A stretch of 64,000 nt of DNA from an uncultured Dysosmobacter sp. (GTDB lineage Bacteria > Bacillota > Clostridia > Oscillospirales > Oscillospiraceae). The stretch's first letter is position 1; each line of letters starts with the position of its first letter. Where the stretch lies: assembly GCA_934565855.1 (NCBI GenBank), contig CAKTIO010000002.1:372001-436000 (forward strand), written 5' to 3'. Position numbers and translations under genes: made by a program. The notes beneath the pieces are model-generated. The model ran no database searches, was not told the origin of the DNA, and was given only the letters and a program-made list of their open reading frames with translations. Of the stretch, positions 1 to 8,221 are shown in pieces.

Positions 1-494
1 AAAATGGACATCATGCGTCCTTCCAGTTTGGCAGACTTATCCAAAGTTGCTGTCTCGGCGCACTGTTCCGCGAACCGATCCAGCAAGTCCTTGCCAATAT
101 CCGTGTGTGCCATTTCACGACCGCGGAACCGAACGGAAACCTTGACGCGGTTTCCATCAGCAATAAACTTCTGCGCGTTCCGGAGCTTGGTGTTGAAGTC
201 TCCGATGTCAATGCCGGGAGACATCCGGATCTCCTTGATTTCCACCACATGCTGGTTCTTTTTTGCTTCCTTTTCCCGCTTGCCCTGCTCAAACTTGAAC
301 TTTCCATAGTTCATCATCTTGCAGACGGGCGGCACAGCCTGCGGAGAAATTTTTACCAGGTCCAAGCCCTTTTCATCGGCGATCCTCAATGCGTCTGCCG
401 GTGCCATAATGCCCAGCTGTTCACCGTCGGCACCAATCAGCCGGATCTCCTTGTCCTTGATCTCCTCGTTCAGTTCATGCACTGCTTTACTAAT
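1..494 (-). CDS. infC: Translation initiation factor IF-3 (3' end beyond window edge)
   Basis: IF-3 binds the 30S subunit, blocks premature 50S joining and proofreads the initiator codon and tRNA. The reverse strand reads without a stop from an ATT codon at 494 through the typical N-domain (NEEIKDKEIRLIGADGEQLG), the lysine-rich linker and the C-domain start (VVEIKEIRMSPGI, then RGREMAH), and runs off the left edge. No ATG start is available. A GGAGG lies 10 nt upstream of ATT, and AUU is the classical infC start used for IF-3 autoregulation. The rpmI and rplT genes that normally follow would lie outside the window. The leader carries a promoter and an attenuator-like hairpin, listed separately. 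Confidence 0.93.
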   Translation of the reverse strand, partial: MSKAVHELNEEIKDKEIRLIGADGEQLGIMAPADALRIADEKGLDLVKISPQAVPPVCKMMNYGKFKFEQGKREKEAKKNQHVVEIKEIRMSPGIDIGDFNTKLRNAQKFIADGNRVKVSVRFRGREMAHTDIGKDLLDRFAEQCAETATLDKSAKLEGRMMSI

Positions 495-526
495 GGTCGA
501 AGCACCTCCATTCAAAATAACAAAAC

Positions 527-549
527 GCGGATACCATTTCGGCATCCGC
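527..549 (-). terminator. Attenuator-like hairpin in the infC leader
   Basis: On the minus strand a 9-bp stem (GCGGATGCC paired with GGTATCCGC, one G-U) with a 5-nt loop is followed by a T-rich tract, GTTTTGTTATTTT. It lies between the infC promoter and the infC ribosome binding site, so it can end transcription before the gene. Firmicute infC-rpmI-rplT operons are often controlled this way through L20; L20 binding here is inference. Confidence 0.65.
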
Positions 550-696
550 GTAATCCACCGGACAGAACCAATCACTCCACAGAGCGGAGGATGGCTGTCA
601 ACAAACCGCTTCCGCGGTCTGATTACCGTGTTAACCTCTTTGCTGATGCGCAGGAGGTGAGGCGGATGCAATCAGCCTACTTTGTTTTGCTGGATT

Positions 697-725
697 ATTA
701 TATCAACCGCTTCACTGAATGTCAA
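697..725 (-). promoter_or_regulatory. Sigma-A promoter of infC operon
   Basis: Reverse strand reads TTGACA (725-720), a 17-bp spacer, then TATAAT (702-697): both hexamers match consensus exactly. It gives a leader of about 190 nt before infC. The rest of the roughly 330-base gene-free stretch 495-828 holds that leader and the upstream region of the small + strand gene. Confidence 0.85.
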
Positions 726-828
726 GTCTAATTTTTCTATATTTTTTCGCAGCCGCCGCATAAATCCAGTGCAGCCGGTCCACAATAGCGGTGTACTCAG
801 TCTTCATTGGAGAGGAGGTGTTCCTTCA

Positions 829-954
829 ATGTCTCAGAATCAGCAGCGTGAAAATCAGAACCAGAAGCAGAACAAAAATCAGCAGAACAACCAGAGCCAG
901 CAGAACCAGCAGGAGAAAAAGCAGAATCAGACCAACCAGCAGAAGGACCGCTGA
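829..954 (+). CDS. Gln/Asn-rich 41-residue microprotein
   Basis: A 41-codon gene beginning MSQNQQRENQ. By count 27 of 41 residues are Gln or Asn and five are Lys; apart from the initiator Met there is no large hydrophobic residue, so it should be disordered and soluble. The start is supported by GGAGAGGAGG upstream, and a strong bidirectional terminator sits 20 bases after the stop, so it looks like an independent transcription unit. A longer in-frame ORF starts at 682 but overlaps the infC promoter and lacks a ribosome site. I do not recognise the family. Small low-complexity spore proteins are one possibility in a sporulating clostridium, but this is speculation. Confidence 0.6.
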   Translation: MSQNQQRENQNQKQNKNQQNNQSQQNQQEKKQNQTNQQKDR

Positions 955-974
955 CCTGCCCTTCCCCGCAAAAA

Positions 975-999
975 GGAGACGGAAATTCCGTCTCCTTTT
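975..999. terminator. Bidirectional terminator between microprotein and SLH-GH25 gene
   Basis: A perfect 9- to 10-bp stem around GGAGACGGA...TCCGTCTCC with an A-run before and T-run after, placed between two convergent genes ending at 954 and 1005. Confidence 0.85.
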
Positions 1000-1004
1000 T
1001 TCTG

Positions 1005-2645
1005 TCAGCGCAGGAACTGAATGTTGGTATCCACCCTTCCCCCGATTCCATTGATAGAGGTCTTATCACTGTACTGCCAGTAATCCATCTGGTAATAGAA
1101 GCTGGGATACACCTTCTCCGCAGAAGTGGTGGTATATTTATACTCCGGATACCACAGCTGGTAATCGCTCAGCTGGCTCAGGTCAAACTTTACATACCCC
1201 ACATATTTGCTGACGTACACCATCGCATCATATCCGGCTTCCTCAATGCGCTGGCAAAACGCCTTTGCTGCCGCGGTCGCCACTGCGGGGTCCGTGCCAT
1301 ACACCCGATAGGTGCTGTCCTTCATCTCCCAGTCAAACGCCACCGGACCGCTGATCTTATGTCCGTCCAGCAGAGAGATCACATAGTCTGCCTCCTCTAC
1401 CGCCTCTTCCACAGAAATTGCCTGAGAGAAGATATACACACCCGTATCAATCCCGGCAGCCATTGCGCCATCAATATTCGCGGCGTAAAAGGCATCCGGA
1501 TACAGAACACCTGTGGAGGTGCCGCGAAGGGCGACCCGCACCATTGCAAAGTCCACCCCATCCTGCCGGACTGCGTCCCAGTCGATGTCTCCAGTGGTAT
1601 TCCGGTTCTGATACGCGGCTACGTCAATTCCGAAGCGGGTATCAAACTTTCCGCCGCTGTATACCAGCCTACCGTTTTCATCCCAGTAAAAATCACTTGC
1701 TGTCAGTTCATTTTTTTCCAGCTCCGGGTCAATGGAGATCTTCTGCCCGTTATACATAAAATAATCCTTCGGCTCCTCCGGTACTGACGGTTCCTCCGGC
1801 TCCGTATTATGGGACGGCTCCTCCGGCACCGGCACTGGCGTGGTCGTTCTCTCCACCGCCGCCTTGCCCAGGTTCTGGATCTGCCCCTGCACCGTCACAT
1901 CCGTCAGCGTGACCGTGCCGCTGACGCCCGGTGCAATGATCAGGTCTCCGGAAATATCCATCCCCTTCAGGTTCGCGCCATTCGTTCCATTTACCATCAG
2001 GTTTCCATGCACATTTTCGTTGAATTCATTCTGGTTCTGAACCAGGACTGCGATCATATTGTTCAGGATATTGACGACCTCTGCACGGGTGATGGCTGCC
2101 GTAGGACGGAACATCTGGTCGCTGCCCACATCCGTAATGTATCCCCGCTGCTGCATCGTCATCAGATAGCCACGGGCATATTCCGCAATGGAGCCGGCAT
2201 CTGCATAGGGCAGCGTTCCCGCCGTTTCCGGAATGCCAAACGCCCGGGCAATCATCGTTACTGCCTGCTGGCGGGTAATGTCATGGTTCACCAGCGCCTT
2301 GCCATCCGTCCCCAAATAAACGCCCGCGGCGTTCAGCTTCAGAATGGCACTCTCCCAATATTCGCCCTGAATGTCAGAAAACGTTTTCCGGTCCGCCTCC
2401 GCCTGATATTGAAGAAAACGGGACATGATGCCCGCAAAGGCGCCGCGGGTGATGGTGTTGTCCGGACGGAACGTACCGTCCTCATAGCCGGACAGAATGC
2501 CATAGCTGCCGCTCCATTTATCAATGGCGCCTTCCGCCCAATGCCCGGATGTATCTGAATAGGCTGCCTGCGCCGCTGTGGGAAGCAGCAGCGCCGCTGC
2601 CAAACCTAACGAAAAAATTCTTTTAAGCAATTCCTTTTTCTGCAT
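1005..2645 (-). CDS. S-layer-anchored GH25 lysozyme (SLH + glycosyl hydrolase 25)
   Basis: Secreted cell-wall hydrolase predicted to cut the beta-1,4 bond between MurNAc and GlcNAc. The order is: signal peptide (about 1-27), three SLH repeats (about 28-200, with the GHWAEGAIDK and ITRAEVVNIL type motifs) that bind the secondary cell-wall polymer, a linker with Pro/Glu-rich VPEEP repeats (about 265-295), then a GH25 domain (about 335-546). The domain has the FGIDVAAYQ strand and the FDWE pair (about D438 and E440) that supply the catalytic acids. At 546 aa it is complete. The start is preceded by GAGAGGAAAGG. It is probably involved in wall turnover or as a surface lysin; substrate detail is not visible. 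Confidence 0.9.
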   Translation of the reverse strand: MQKKELLKRIFSLGLAAALLLPTAAQAAYSDTSGHWAEGAIDKWSGSYGILSGYEDGTFRPDNTITRGAFAGIMSRFLQYQAEADRKTFSDIQGEYWESAILKLNAAGVYLGTDGKALVNHDITRQQAVTMIARAFGIPETAGTLPYADAGSIAEYARGYLMTMQQRGYITDVGSDQMFRPTAAITRAEVVNILNNMIAVLVQNQNEFNENVHGNLMVNGTNGANLKGMDISGDLIIAPGVSGTVTLTDVTVQGQIQNLGKAAVERTTTPVPVPEEPSHNTEPEEPSVPEEPKDYFMYNGQKISIDPELEKNELTASDFYWDENGRLVYSGGKFDTRFGIDVAAYQNRNTTGDIDWDAVRQDGVDFAMVRVALRGTSTGVLYPDAFYAANIDGAMAAGIDTGVYIFSQAISVEEAVEEADYVISLLDGHKISGPVAFDWEMKDSTYRVYGTDPAVATAAAKAFCQRIEEAGYDAMVYVSKYVGYVKFDLSQLSDYQLWYPEYKYTTTSAEKVYPSFYYQMDYWQYSDKTSINGIGGRVDTNIQFLR

Positions 2646-2789
2646 GACCCTTTCCTCTCTGCATCGACCTGCTTCGTCAAATCTCGTCCAACTTTTGAAA
2701 TTATAACAAATCTTTCTGGGCAGGACAACCTGCGTTCACAGATTCAGCCGGGTTTTCACAGAAAGTTCATAATTATCTGTCACGCAAAA

Positions 2790-2815
2790 GGAGGACCGCA
2801 TTCCTGCGGTCCTCC
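2790..2815 (-). terminator. glmS terminator
   Basis: Perfect 11-bp stem GGAGGACCGCA / TGCGGTCCTCC with a 4-nt loop, followed on the minus strand by TTTTG, just after the glmS stop codon. Confidence 0.8.
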
Positions 2816-2824
2816 TTCAGGCTT

Positions 2825-4663
2825 TTATTCCACGGTAACGGATTTTGCCAGATTCCGCGGCTTATCAATATCGCATCCGCGCTGCAAAGCCACATAATAC
2901 GCAAACAGCTGCAGCGGCACTACCCCCAAAGAGGGCTGCAGAATGGCATGTGTCACAGGAACGGCAATGGTAGCGTCTGCCGTCTTCTCCATCTTGTCCT
3001 TGAAGTCCTCGGTGGTCACCGCCAGGACCTCCGCGCCCCGCGCCTTGACCTCCACCACGTTGCTCATCGCCTTGTCGAACAGCGGCGCATAGGTACCCAG
3101 CGCCACCACCAGTGTTCCCGGCTCGATCAGCGAGATCGTACCGTGCTTCAGCTCACCGGAAGCATACGCCTCCGAATGAATATAAGAGATCTCCTTCAGC
3201 TTTAGGGAGCCCTCCATGCCCATCGCGTAATCCAGATTCCTTCCGATGAAGAAAATGGAATCGTGGTTGAAGTACCGGGATGCAAAATACTGCACGTCAC
3301 TGGTCTGTGCCAGTACCTTCTCCATCTTCTCCGGCAGCTGCTGCATTTCCGCGAGGATCGTGCGGTATTCATCTTCACGCACCGTTCCCAGCAGGTCCGC
3401 CAGATACAATCCTACCAGATCCATCAGAACCAGCTGTGTGGAGTACGCCTTAGTGGTTGCCACCGCGATCTCCGGTCCTGCCCAGGTATACAGAACATCA
3501 TCTGCTTCCCGTGCAATAGAGGAACCGACCACATTGACGATCGCCAGGGTTCTTCCGCCCAGGCGCTTTGCCTCCCGCATGGCAGCCATTGTGTCCAGTG
3601 TCTCGCCGGACTGGCTGATAATGATCACCAGAGACCTTTCATCTACCAGCGGTTCGCAGTAACGGAATTCGGATGCCAGCACCACTTCCACCGGACGCCG
3701 CATCAGCCGCTCCCAGTTATATTTGCTGACCATGCCCACATGGTAAGAGGAGCCGCACGCCACGATAAATACCCGGGAAACATCCTTGATATAATCCGCG
3801 GTCAGAGAGATGTCGTCCAGCACCACGCGGTCATTCCGGATCCGGGGAGAGATGGTTTTCCGGATCGCCTCCGGCTGCTCCATGATCTCCTTCAGCATGA
3901 AGTGCGGATAGCCGCCCTTTTCCGCGGCGGACACATCCCAGTCCACAATGCGGTGCTTTTTCTCCACTGGGACCAGTTCATCGTCAAACACGTCAATGGA
4001 GTCCGGCGTGACCACGGCGATCTCTCCATCATCCATATAGGCAACATCCCGCGTATACTTGATGACTGCCGTTACGTCCGATGCGATGAAATTGCCGTTT
4101 TTGCCGTATCCCAGAATCAGCGGGCTGTCCTTTCTTGCCGCAATGAGGGCATCGGGATAATCCGAGCAGATGATGCCGAAGGCATACGAGCCCTCAATAC
4201 GGCGCAGGACGCGCCCCACTGCCTCCAGCATATTGTGGCACTCGTTGTAATGGTATTCCAGCAGCTGTGCCACCACCTCGGAGTCCGTATCGGAGACAAA
4301 CTGAACGCCCAGTTTGGTCAGGTGTTCCTTGATTTCCAGATAATTTTCAATGATGCCGTTATGCACCAGCGCGATCCGTCCGTTTTCGCTGACATGGGGA
4401 TGGGCGTTGATATCGTTGGGCTCGCCGTGCGTTGCCCAGCGGGTGTGTCCAATTCCCAGCGTTCCGTCTAAATCCGCTCCGTCGTGGATCAGATCCCGCA
4501 GCACCTTTAGCCGTCCCTTGGTCTTTTTGACCTGCAAGCCCTTGGTTTCCGAGCGCACGGCAACACCGGCAGAGTCATAGCCGCGGTATTCCATCCGCTC
4601 CAGTCCGTCCAACAGAATCGGAGCAGCCTGTTCCTTTCCCGCAAAGCCGATAATTCCACACAT
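2825..4663 (-). CDS. glmS: Glutamine--fructose-6-phosphate aminotransferase (isomerizing)
   Basis: Makes glucosamine-6-phosphate from fructose-6-phosphate and glutamine, the first step to UDP-GlcNAc for peptidoglycan. The 612-aa protein has the class II amidotransferase N-terminus MCGIIGF with Cys2 as nucleophile after Met removal, the GHTRWATHG loop near residue 74, two SIS domains (ACGSSYHVG, then SQSGETLDT and the second sugar-phosphate site) and the conserved C-terminus KPRNLAKSVTVE. Start ATG at 4663 follows AGGAGG. The gene stands alone between a glmS ribozyme upstream and a terminator downstream, so its product feeds back on its own mRNA. Confidence 0.98.
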   Translation of the reverse strand: MCGIIGFAGKEQAAPILLDGLERMEYRGYDSAGVAVRSETKGLQVKKTKGRLKVLRDLIHDGADLDGTLGIGHTRWATHGEPNDINAHPHVSENGRIALVHNGIIENYLEIKEHLTKLGVQFVSDTDSEVVAQLLEYHYNECHNMLEAVGRVLRRIEGSYAFGIICSDYPDALIAARKDSPLILGYGKNGNFIASDVTAVIKYTRDVAYMDDGEIAVVTPDSIDVFDDELVPVEKKHRIVDWDVSAAEKGGYPHFMLKEIMEQPEAIRKTISPRIRNDRVVLDDISLTADYIKDVSRVFIVACGSSYHVGMVSKYNWERLMRRPVEVVLASEFRYCEPLVDERSLVIIISQSGETLDTMAAMREAKRLGGRTLAIVNVVGSSIAREADDVLYTWAGPEIAVATTKAYSTQLVLMDLVGLYLADLLGTVREDEYRTILAEMQQLPEKMEKVLAQTSDVQYFASRYFNHDSIFFIGRNLDYAMGMEGSLKLKEISYIHSEAYASGELKHGTISLIEPGTLVVALGTYAPLFDKAMSNVVEVKARGAEVLAVTTEDFKDKMEKTADATIAVPVTHAILQPSLGVVPLQLFAYYVALQRGCDIDKPRNLAKSVTVE

Positions 4664-4733
4664 ATTTATGATCCTCCTGAAATGTTCAATATAGCATTCA
4701 AAAGGACAAACGCGCAGTCATTTGTCGCTTTTT

Positions 4734-4896
4734 CCATAGCCGCGGCACTTCTGTTCCACAGTTGCCCGTGTATTTGTATGCCGCATGACGTGCCTATGGG
4801 TACACGGAGGGGCATCCGCCGAACACTCGATTGCAGGGCATTGCCCTGACGCTCCCCTCTCCTCGTTATCCCTGCCAGCGGCAGGGAGCATGGCGC
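4734..4896 (-). ncRNA. glmS self-cleaving ribozyme (GlcN6P-activated)
   Basis: On the minus strand, upstream of glmS, the hallmark core elements occur in order: A|GCGCC at the cleavage site (between 4897 and 4896), a stem CTCCCTGCC/GGCAGGGA, then ACGAGG, a purine-rich GAGAGGGG, ATCGA, TCGGCGGATG and the closing CCCCTCC. A distal CCATAG...CTATGG stem closes near 4734. Glucosamine-6-phosphate acts as the cofactor for cleavage and so lowers glmS mRNA. Identification is by motif order; the outer stems P3 and P4 are only approximately bounded. This explains most of the gene-free stretch 4664-5028. Confidence 0.9.
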
Positions 4897-5028
4897 TGTT
4901 GATGGGGTTTCCCCATAATCTCCTTTCTTTTCTGCGCTGTTTATCATCAACCTCCACTGGAAGCTTGATTTTCCGTTGGATAATTTCCCCACCTGCCGCA
5001 GATACTCTGTGCATAAGGGGGAATTGAC

Positions 5029-5709
5029 TTGGCGACGGCACTGATTCGCACCATCATTTTATATATACTCATCATGCTGGGGCTTCGTTTAATGGGAAAA
5101 CGCCAGATCGGCGAGCTGGAGCCTGCGGAGCTGGTCCTGACCATGATGATCTCTGATCTTGCCACCGTTCCCATGCAGGATTTTGGCATCCCGCTTCTGG
5201 CAGGAATCATTCCCATTCTCACGCTGCTGGCAATGTCTATGCTGCTTTCCCAGCTGTCCTTGACCAGTCTCCGGTTCCGGGAGCTGGTTTGCGGACTTCC
5301 CACTATTTTGATCGATAACGGACGCATTTGTCAAGAGGCAATGCGAAAAAATCGTTTTACCATTGACGAACTGATGGAAGAGCTGCGTTCCCAGGGCTTT
5401 TGTGATCTGCAAGCCATCCAATATGCCGTACTGGAAAATTCCGGACAGCTTTCTATTCTTCCCTGGCCGCAGGAGCAGCCGCCCTCTGCAAAGCAGCTAA
5501 AGCTGAAGCCTGAACCGCCGCGCAGTCTTCCCATGATTTTGATCAACGACGGACGCACCCTGTCCAAAAACCTGAAGAAATGCGGCAAGGATACCGCCTG
5601 GCTGCAAACGCAGCTTTCCGCGCACGGCTTCTCCTCTCCCAGCGAGGTCTTTCTTCTAACGATCACGCCGGATGAGCAGCTGTATTTTCTGCCAAAGGAG
5701 TCTGCCTGA
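5029..5709 (+). CDS. DUF421 (YetF-family) membrane protein
   Basis: A 226-aa inner-membrane protein with about three N-terminal hydrophobic helices (residues 1-75), including LRLMGKRQIGELEPAELVLTM and the motif MISDLATVPM, followed by a cytosolic domain with two repeats of the 'ILIDNGRICQEAMRKN / ILINDGRTLSKNLKKC' type. This is the DUF421/YetF architecture common in spore formers; biochemical role unknown. Start is TTG at 5029 with AAGGGGGA six bases upstream. The stop codon overlaps the next gene's start by one base, so the pair is an operon. Confidence 0.85.
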   Translation: MATALIRTIILYILIMLGLRLMGKRQIGELEPAELVLTMMISDLATVPMQDFGIPLLAGIIPILTLLAMSMLLSQLSLTSLRFRELVCGLPTILIDNGRICQEAMRKNRFTIDELMEELRSQGFCDLQAIQYAVLENSGQLSILPWPQEQPPSAKQLKLKPEPPRSLPMILINDGRTLSKNLKKCGKDTAWLQTQLSAHGFSSPSEVFLLTITPDEQLYFLPKESA

Positions 5710-6089
5710 TGAAACGCTTTCTCACTCCGGTCCTGCTGCTGGCTGGGCTGCTGCTGTTTTCCATCTGGAACAGCCTTTACTTCTCCCGGGAAACCGCCCG
5801 TTGGAGCGCTCAATTAGACACGGCGGAAGTCCTCTCCCTTTCCAACCGCTGGGAGGCTGCCGCCGCTGTTCTCGATGCCAGCTATCAGGACTGGGCAAAG
5901 CACCAGACCTGGCTGCACATCGCCACCCGGCATGACGCCATTGACGATGCCGAGGCAATGTACCACCGCGCAGCCGCCTTTGCCCGCACACAGGAGCCTT
6001 CCGAATTTCAGGCTGAGCTTGCCGACCTTCAGGCGCAGCTGCGTCTGCTTGCCGAAATGGAGCGGCTGGATATCAAAAATATACTCTAA
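5709..6089 (+). CDS. DUF4363 small membrane-anchored protein
   Basis: A 126-aa protein with one N-terminal membrane helix (about residues 3-22, VLLLAGLLLFSIW) and an extracytoplasmic helical domain. The domain contains the W-x7-12-W pattern around RWEAAAAVLDASYQDWAKHQTWLHIATRHDAIDDAEAM, typical of DUF4363. DUF4363 genes regularly follow DUF421 genes in Clostridia, as here, and the start lies within the preceding stop codon. Function unknown; a two-component membrane complex with the DUF421 protein is a reasonable inference. Confidence 0.8.
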   Translation: MKRFLTPVLLLAGLLLFSIWNSLYFSRETARWSAQLDTAEVLSLSNRWEAAAAVLDASYQDWAKHQTWLHIATRHDAIDDAEAMYHRAAAFARTQEPSEFQAELADLQAQLRLLAEMERLDIKNIL

Positions 6090-6094
6090 GGAGC

Positions 6095-6550
6095 TTACTT
6101 GTCTGCCAGCAGCTTATTCAGCTCGGACATAAAAGTATCAATGTCCTTGAACTGGCGATATACCGAGGCAAACCGCACATATGCCACCTCGTCTACCTTT
6201 TTCAGCCGGGTCATGACCTGCTCGCCGATCAGCTCCGTGCTGATCTCCCGTTCCATAGAGTTTTGCAGATCCTGCTCGATCTCATCCGCGATCTTTTCCA
6301 GCTCTCCCATAGAGACCGGACGCTTTTCACAGGCACGGATCATTCCGCCCAAAACCTTCCGCTTTTCAAAGCTCTGGCGGCTGCCATCCTTCTTGATAAC
6401 CACCATCGGCAGATTTTCCACCGTTTCATAAGTGGTAAAGCGCTTTTTGCAGGAGAGGCATTCTCTGCGGCGGCGGATGCTGCTGCCCTCGTCTGCCGGA
6501 CGGGAATCGATCACTTTGCTTTCATTGAAACCACAATAGGGGCATTTCAT
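6095..6550 (-). CDS. nrdR: Transcriptional repressor NrdR
   Basis: ATP/dATP-sensing repressor of ribonucleotide reductase genes. At 151 aa it is full length: an N-terminal zinc ribbon with CPYC (3-6) and CLSC (31-34), the conserved RRRREC block, and an ATP-cone (about 49-139) beginning [23 protein letters not shown] at 6550 follows AGGAGG. The minus strand has an extended -10 element, TGCTATACT (its TATACT at 6617-6612), about 60 bp upstream of the ATG. No nrd gene is adjacent. The stop lies a few bases from the convergent DUF4363 gene. Confidence 0.96.
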   Translation of the reverse strand: MKCPYCGFNESKVIDSRPADEGSSIRRRRECLSCKKRFTTYETVENLPMVVIKKDGSRQSFEKRKVLGGMIRACEKRPVSMGELEKIADEIEQDLQNSMEREISTELIGEQVMTRLKKVDEVAYVRFASVYRQFKDIDTFMSELNKLLADK

Positions 6551-6657
6551 AAGGAGACCTCCTGTTTTCCGGCGTTGCTTCTCCGCCGCGATTTCTGTCT
6601 ATGTGGTTTACAGTATAGCATACTTTTGGGAAAGATGGTATCCCCATTTTACAGGCA

Positions 6658-7185
6658 TCACCGGTAAAATACCGGATTTTCATTCCGGTCAAATACAAAT
6701 ACTGCATACTCCTGCCCATGTATCCGCACGACCCTTGCAAAGCAGAACAGCTCCGTCAGAAGAAACGGACGATTCTGGTGGTAAGGCAGCGCCAGATACC
6801 GCCGCCCGTCTTCCTGTCTGGTCAGCGCACCGGATGCCTGCCGAAGCCGCTCTTTCCAAAGCGTGCTGTGAAACAGCTCTCCCGGAGTGGGAGCCTCCTG
6901 CCAGACAGAATCCCCGCTCTGCGTCACGCCGCGCAGCTCTCCGCGCAGCAGCCTTCCACCGTTTTCACATCTTTTTCTGGAGATTCTTCGCAGCAGGCAC
7001 AGCCTGCTTTCTTCCGGCTCCGGGATTCCCAACGGCAGCTCCTGCTTTTCGTACACGGCATACAGCCGCATCGGCATTCCGTCCTCCAGGACACAGTCTG
7101 CCTGATACCTCTCGTACAACCCATCCGCTTCCGCAGTCAATTCCCCCACCGGGCGTCCCTGCGAAAAAACCGGTACTCTCTCCAT
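6658..7185 (-). CDS. Conserved-looking protein of unknown function (175 aa)
   Basis: Begins MERVPVFSQGRPVGELTAEADGLYERYQ. The frame is a plausible real gene because ATG at 7185 follows GGGGAGG at good spacing, the frame is open throughout and no competing frame has a ribosome site. Predicted soluble and beta-rich, with no signal peptide or membrane segment. The N-terminal GRPVGELTAEADGLYERYQADC and C-terminal AVFVFDRNENPVFYR stretches suggest a beta-barrel-like fold, but I do not recognise a domain. It lies between nrdR and a secreted protein on the same strand. Function unassigned. Confidence 0.65.
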   Translation of the reverse strand: MERVPVFSQGRPVGELTAEADGLYERYQADCVLEDGMPMRLYAVYEKQELPLGIPEPEESRLCLLRRISRKRCENGGRLLRGELRGVTQSGDSVWQEAPTPGELFHSTLWKERLRQASGALTRQEDGRRYLALPYHQNRPFLLTELFCFARVVRIHGQEYAVFVFDRNENPVFYR

Positions 7186-7214
7186 CGCTCCCTCCCCTTA
7201 CCGCACAGCACAAA

Positions 7215-7249
7215 GCTCCTGCCGGCACATTGTACGCACCAGCAGGAGC
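7215..7249. terminator. Stem-loop between two minus-strand hypothetical genes
   Basis: GCTCCTGC (7215-7222) pairs with GCAGGAGC (7242-7249), with further partial pairing inside the loop. It follows the stop of the 7274-7783 gene on the minus strand. T-runs on either side are short, so efficiency is uncertain. Confidence 0.5.
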
Positions 7250-7273
7250 CTTTATTCCCCATTCATGCACTTT

Positions 7274-7783
7274 TCAGGCAATACTGTATCCGCCGCGTAC
7301 CAGAACCTTCACAGTGGTAGAGGTTGCCTTGACCCCTCTGTTTTCCACCGTCTGCATATACAGGTGGTTCTGCACCAGCGCACCACCGCCTGCCAGATTG
7401 CCGCCTGTTGTTTCGTCGATCAAACCGGGAGACGATGTTGCCACACAGGACGCGGTTCCCACCCGCAGCATCATTTCACAGCCGATGGTCCCCTTCAGGG
7501 TTTGTCCCTTGCTCAGCGTGACCACAGTATAGGTGGACGCGGTTCCTCCGCCGCTGGAGGAGACTCCTCCGCCCAGCTGATTGATCAATGCCGCGTTCCG
7601 GTCTGTGATCTTCGCATCCACCTTTGCCAGAAGATTTGGCAGATAGGTTTCATTCAGATAGCTCAGCGTGACCAGCGGGTCTCCAGAGGAGCCTGCATCC
7701 GCCGCCGCAGAAAAGGTTCCCGCCAGCACTCCCGAAATCACAAACAGCACCGCTGCCCGAAAAATCCATCTGTTCTTTTTCAT
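7274..7783 (-). CDS. Secreted protein of unknown function (169 aa)
   Basis: Signal peptide at residues 1-27 (KKNR, then a hydrophobic stretch to FSAAADA), then GDPLVTLSYLNETYLPNLLAKVDAKI, a Gly/Ser linker (GGGVSSSGGGT) and a beta-rich domain with YTVVTLSKGQTLKG. ATG at 7783 is preferred over the TTG at 7795 because GGGGG sits five bases before it and the TTG overlaps that site. It lies downstream of ndoA on the same strand. No catalytic motif is visible and I do not recognise a family. Confidence 0.7.
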   Translation of the reverse strand: MKKNRWIFRAAVLFVISGVLAGTFSAAADAGSSGDPLVTLSYLNETYLPNLLAKVDAKITDRNAALINQLGGGVSSSGGGTASTYTVVTLSKGQTLKGTIGCEMMLRVGTASCVATSSPGLIDETTGGNLAGGGALVQNHLYMQTVENRGVKATSTTVKVLVRGGYSIA

Positions 7784-7808
7784 ATGTACCCCCAAAGGCT
7801 GAATTCTC

Positions 7809-7837
7809 TCCCGCAGGAGAAATGCTCTCCTGCGGGA
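7809..7837. terminator. Inverted repeat downstream of ndoA
   Basis: TCCCGCAGGAGA and TCTCCTGCGGGA form a 12-bp stem with a 5-nt loop, six bases past the ndoA stop. The minus strand lacks a strong T-run, so it may stabilise mRNA 3' ends rather than terminate. Confidence 0.55.
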
Positions 7838-7843
7838 TCTCTT

Positions 7844-8221
7844 TTAAACCAGTCTGTCGTGCGGCAAGCCAAAGCTCACCGCGATTGCCGTGTCGATCTG
7901 CTCCATAATTGGATCATCCACCCGTCCCATTCGCTCCCGCAGCCGCTTCTTATCCAGCGTCCGCACCTGTTCCAGCAAAACCACAGAGTCCTTCGTCAGT
8001 CCGCAGCTTTGTGTAACTGGCAGCTCGATATGTGTCGGCAGCCGGGCTTTTCCGGTCTGTGAAGTGATGGCAGCCGCGATCACCGTCGGACTGTACCGGT
8101 TTCCGGTATCATTCTGGATGATCAGAACCGGTCGGATGCCTCCCTGCTCGCTGCCCACGACTGGAGAGAGGTCGGCATAGTAAATTTCACCGCGCTTGAC
8201 ACTCGTATCCACAAAGTTCAC
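7844..8221 (-). CDS. ndoA: mRNA interferase NdoA/MazF (PemK family)
   Basis: Endoribonuclease toxin cleaving single-stranded mRNA at short motifs. The 125-aa protein has the MazF/PemK SH3-like barrel: [29 protein letters not shown], then [38 protein letters not shown]. The catalytic Arg (GIRPV) and Thr/Ser (AITSQTGK) positions are present. Start is GTG at 8221; translation could equally begin a few codons later. In Bacillus the ndoAI antitoxin is encoded between alr and ndoA. Here the 149 bases between alr and ndoA have no recognisable antitoxin gene, so the antitoxin is missing or elsewhere. Confidence 0.9.
   Translation of the reverse strand: MNFVDTSVKRGEIYYADLSPVVGSEQGGIRPVLIIQNDTGNRYSPTVIAAAITSQTGKARLPTHIELPVTQSCGLTKDSVVLLEQVRTLDKKRLRERMGRVDDPIMEQIDTAIAVSFGLPHDRLV

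Noticed and set aside
4666..5041. Overlapping ORFs of about 107 codons between glmS and the DUF421 gene
   Set aside because: They coincide with the glmS ribozyme, whose conserved RNA motifs explain the sequence better.
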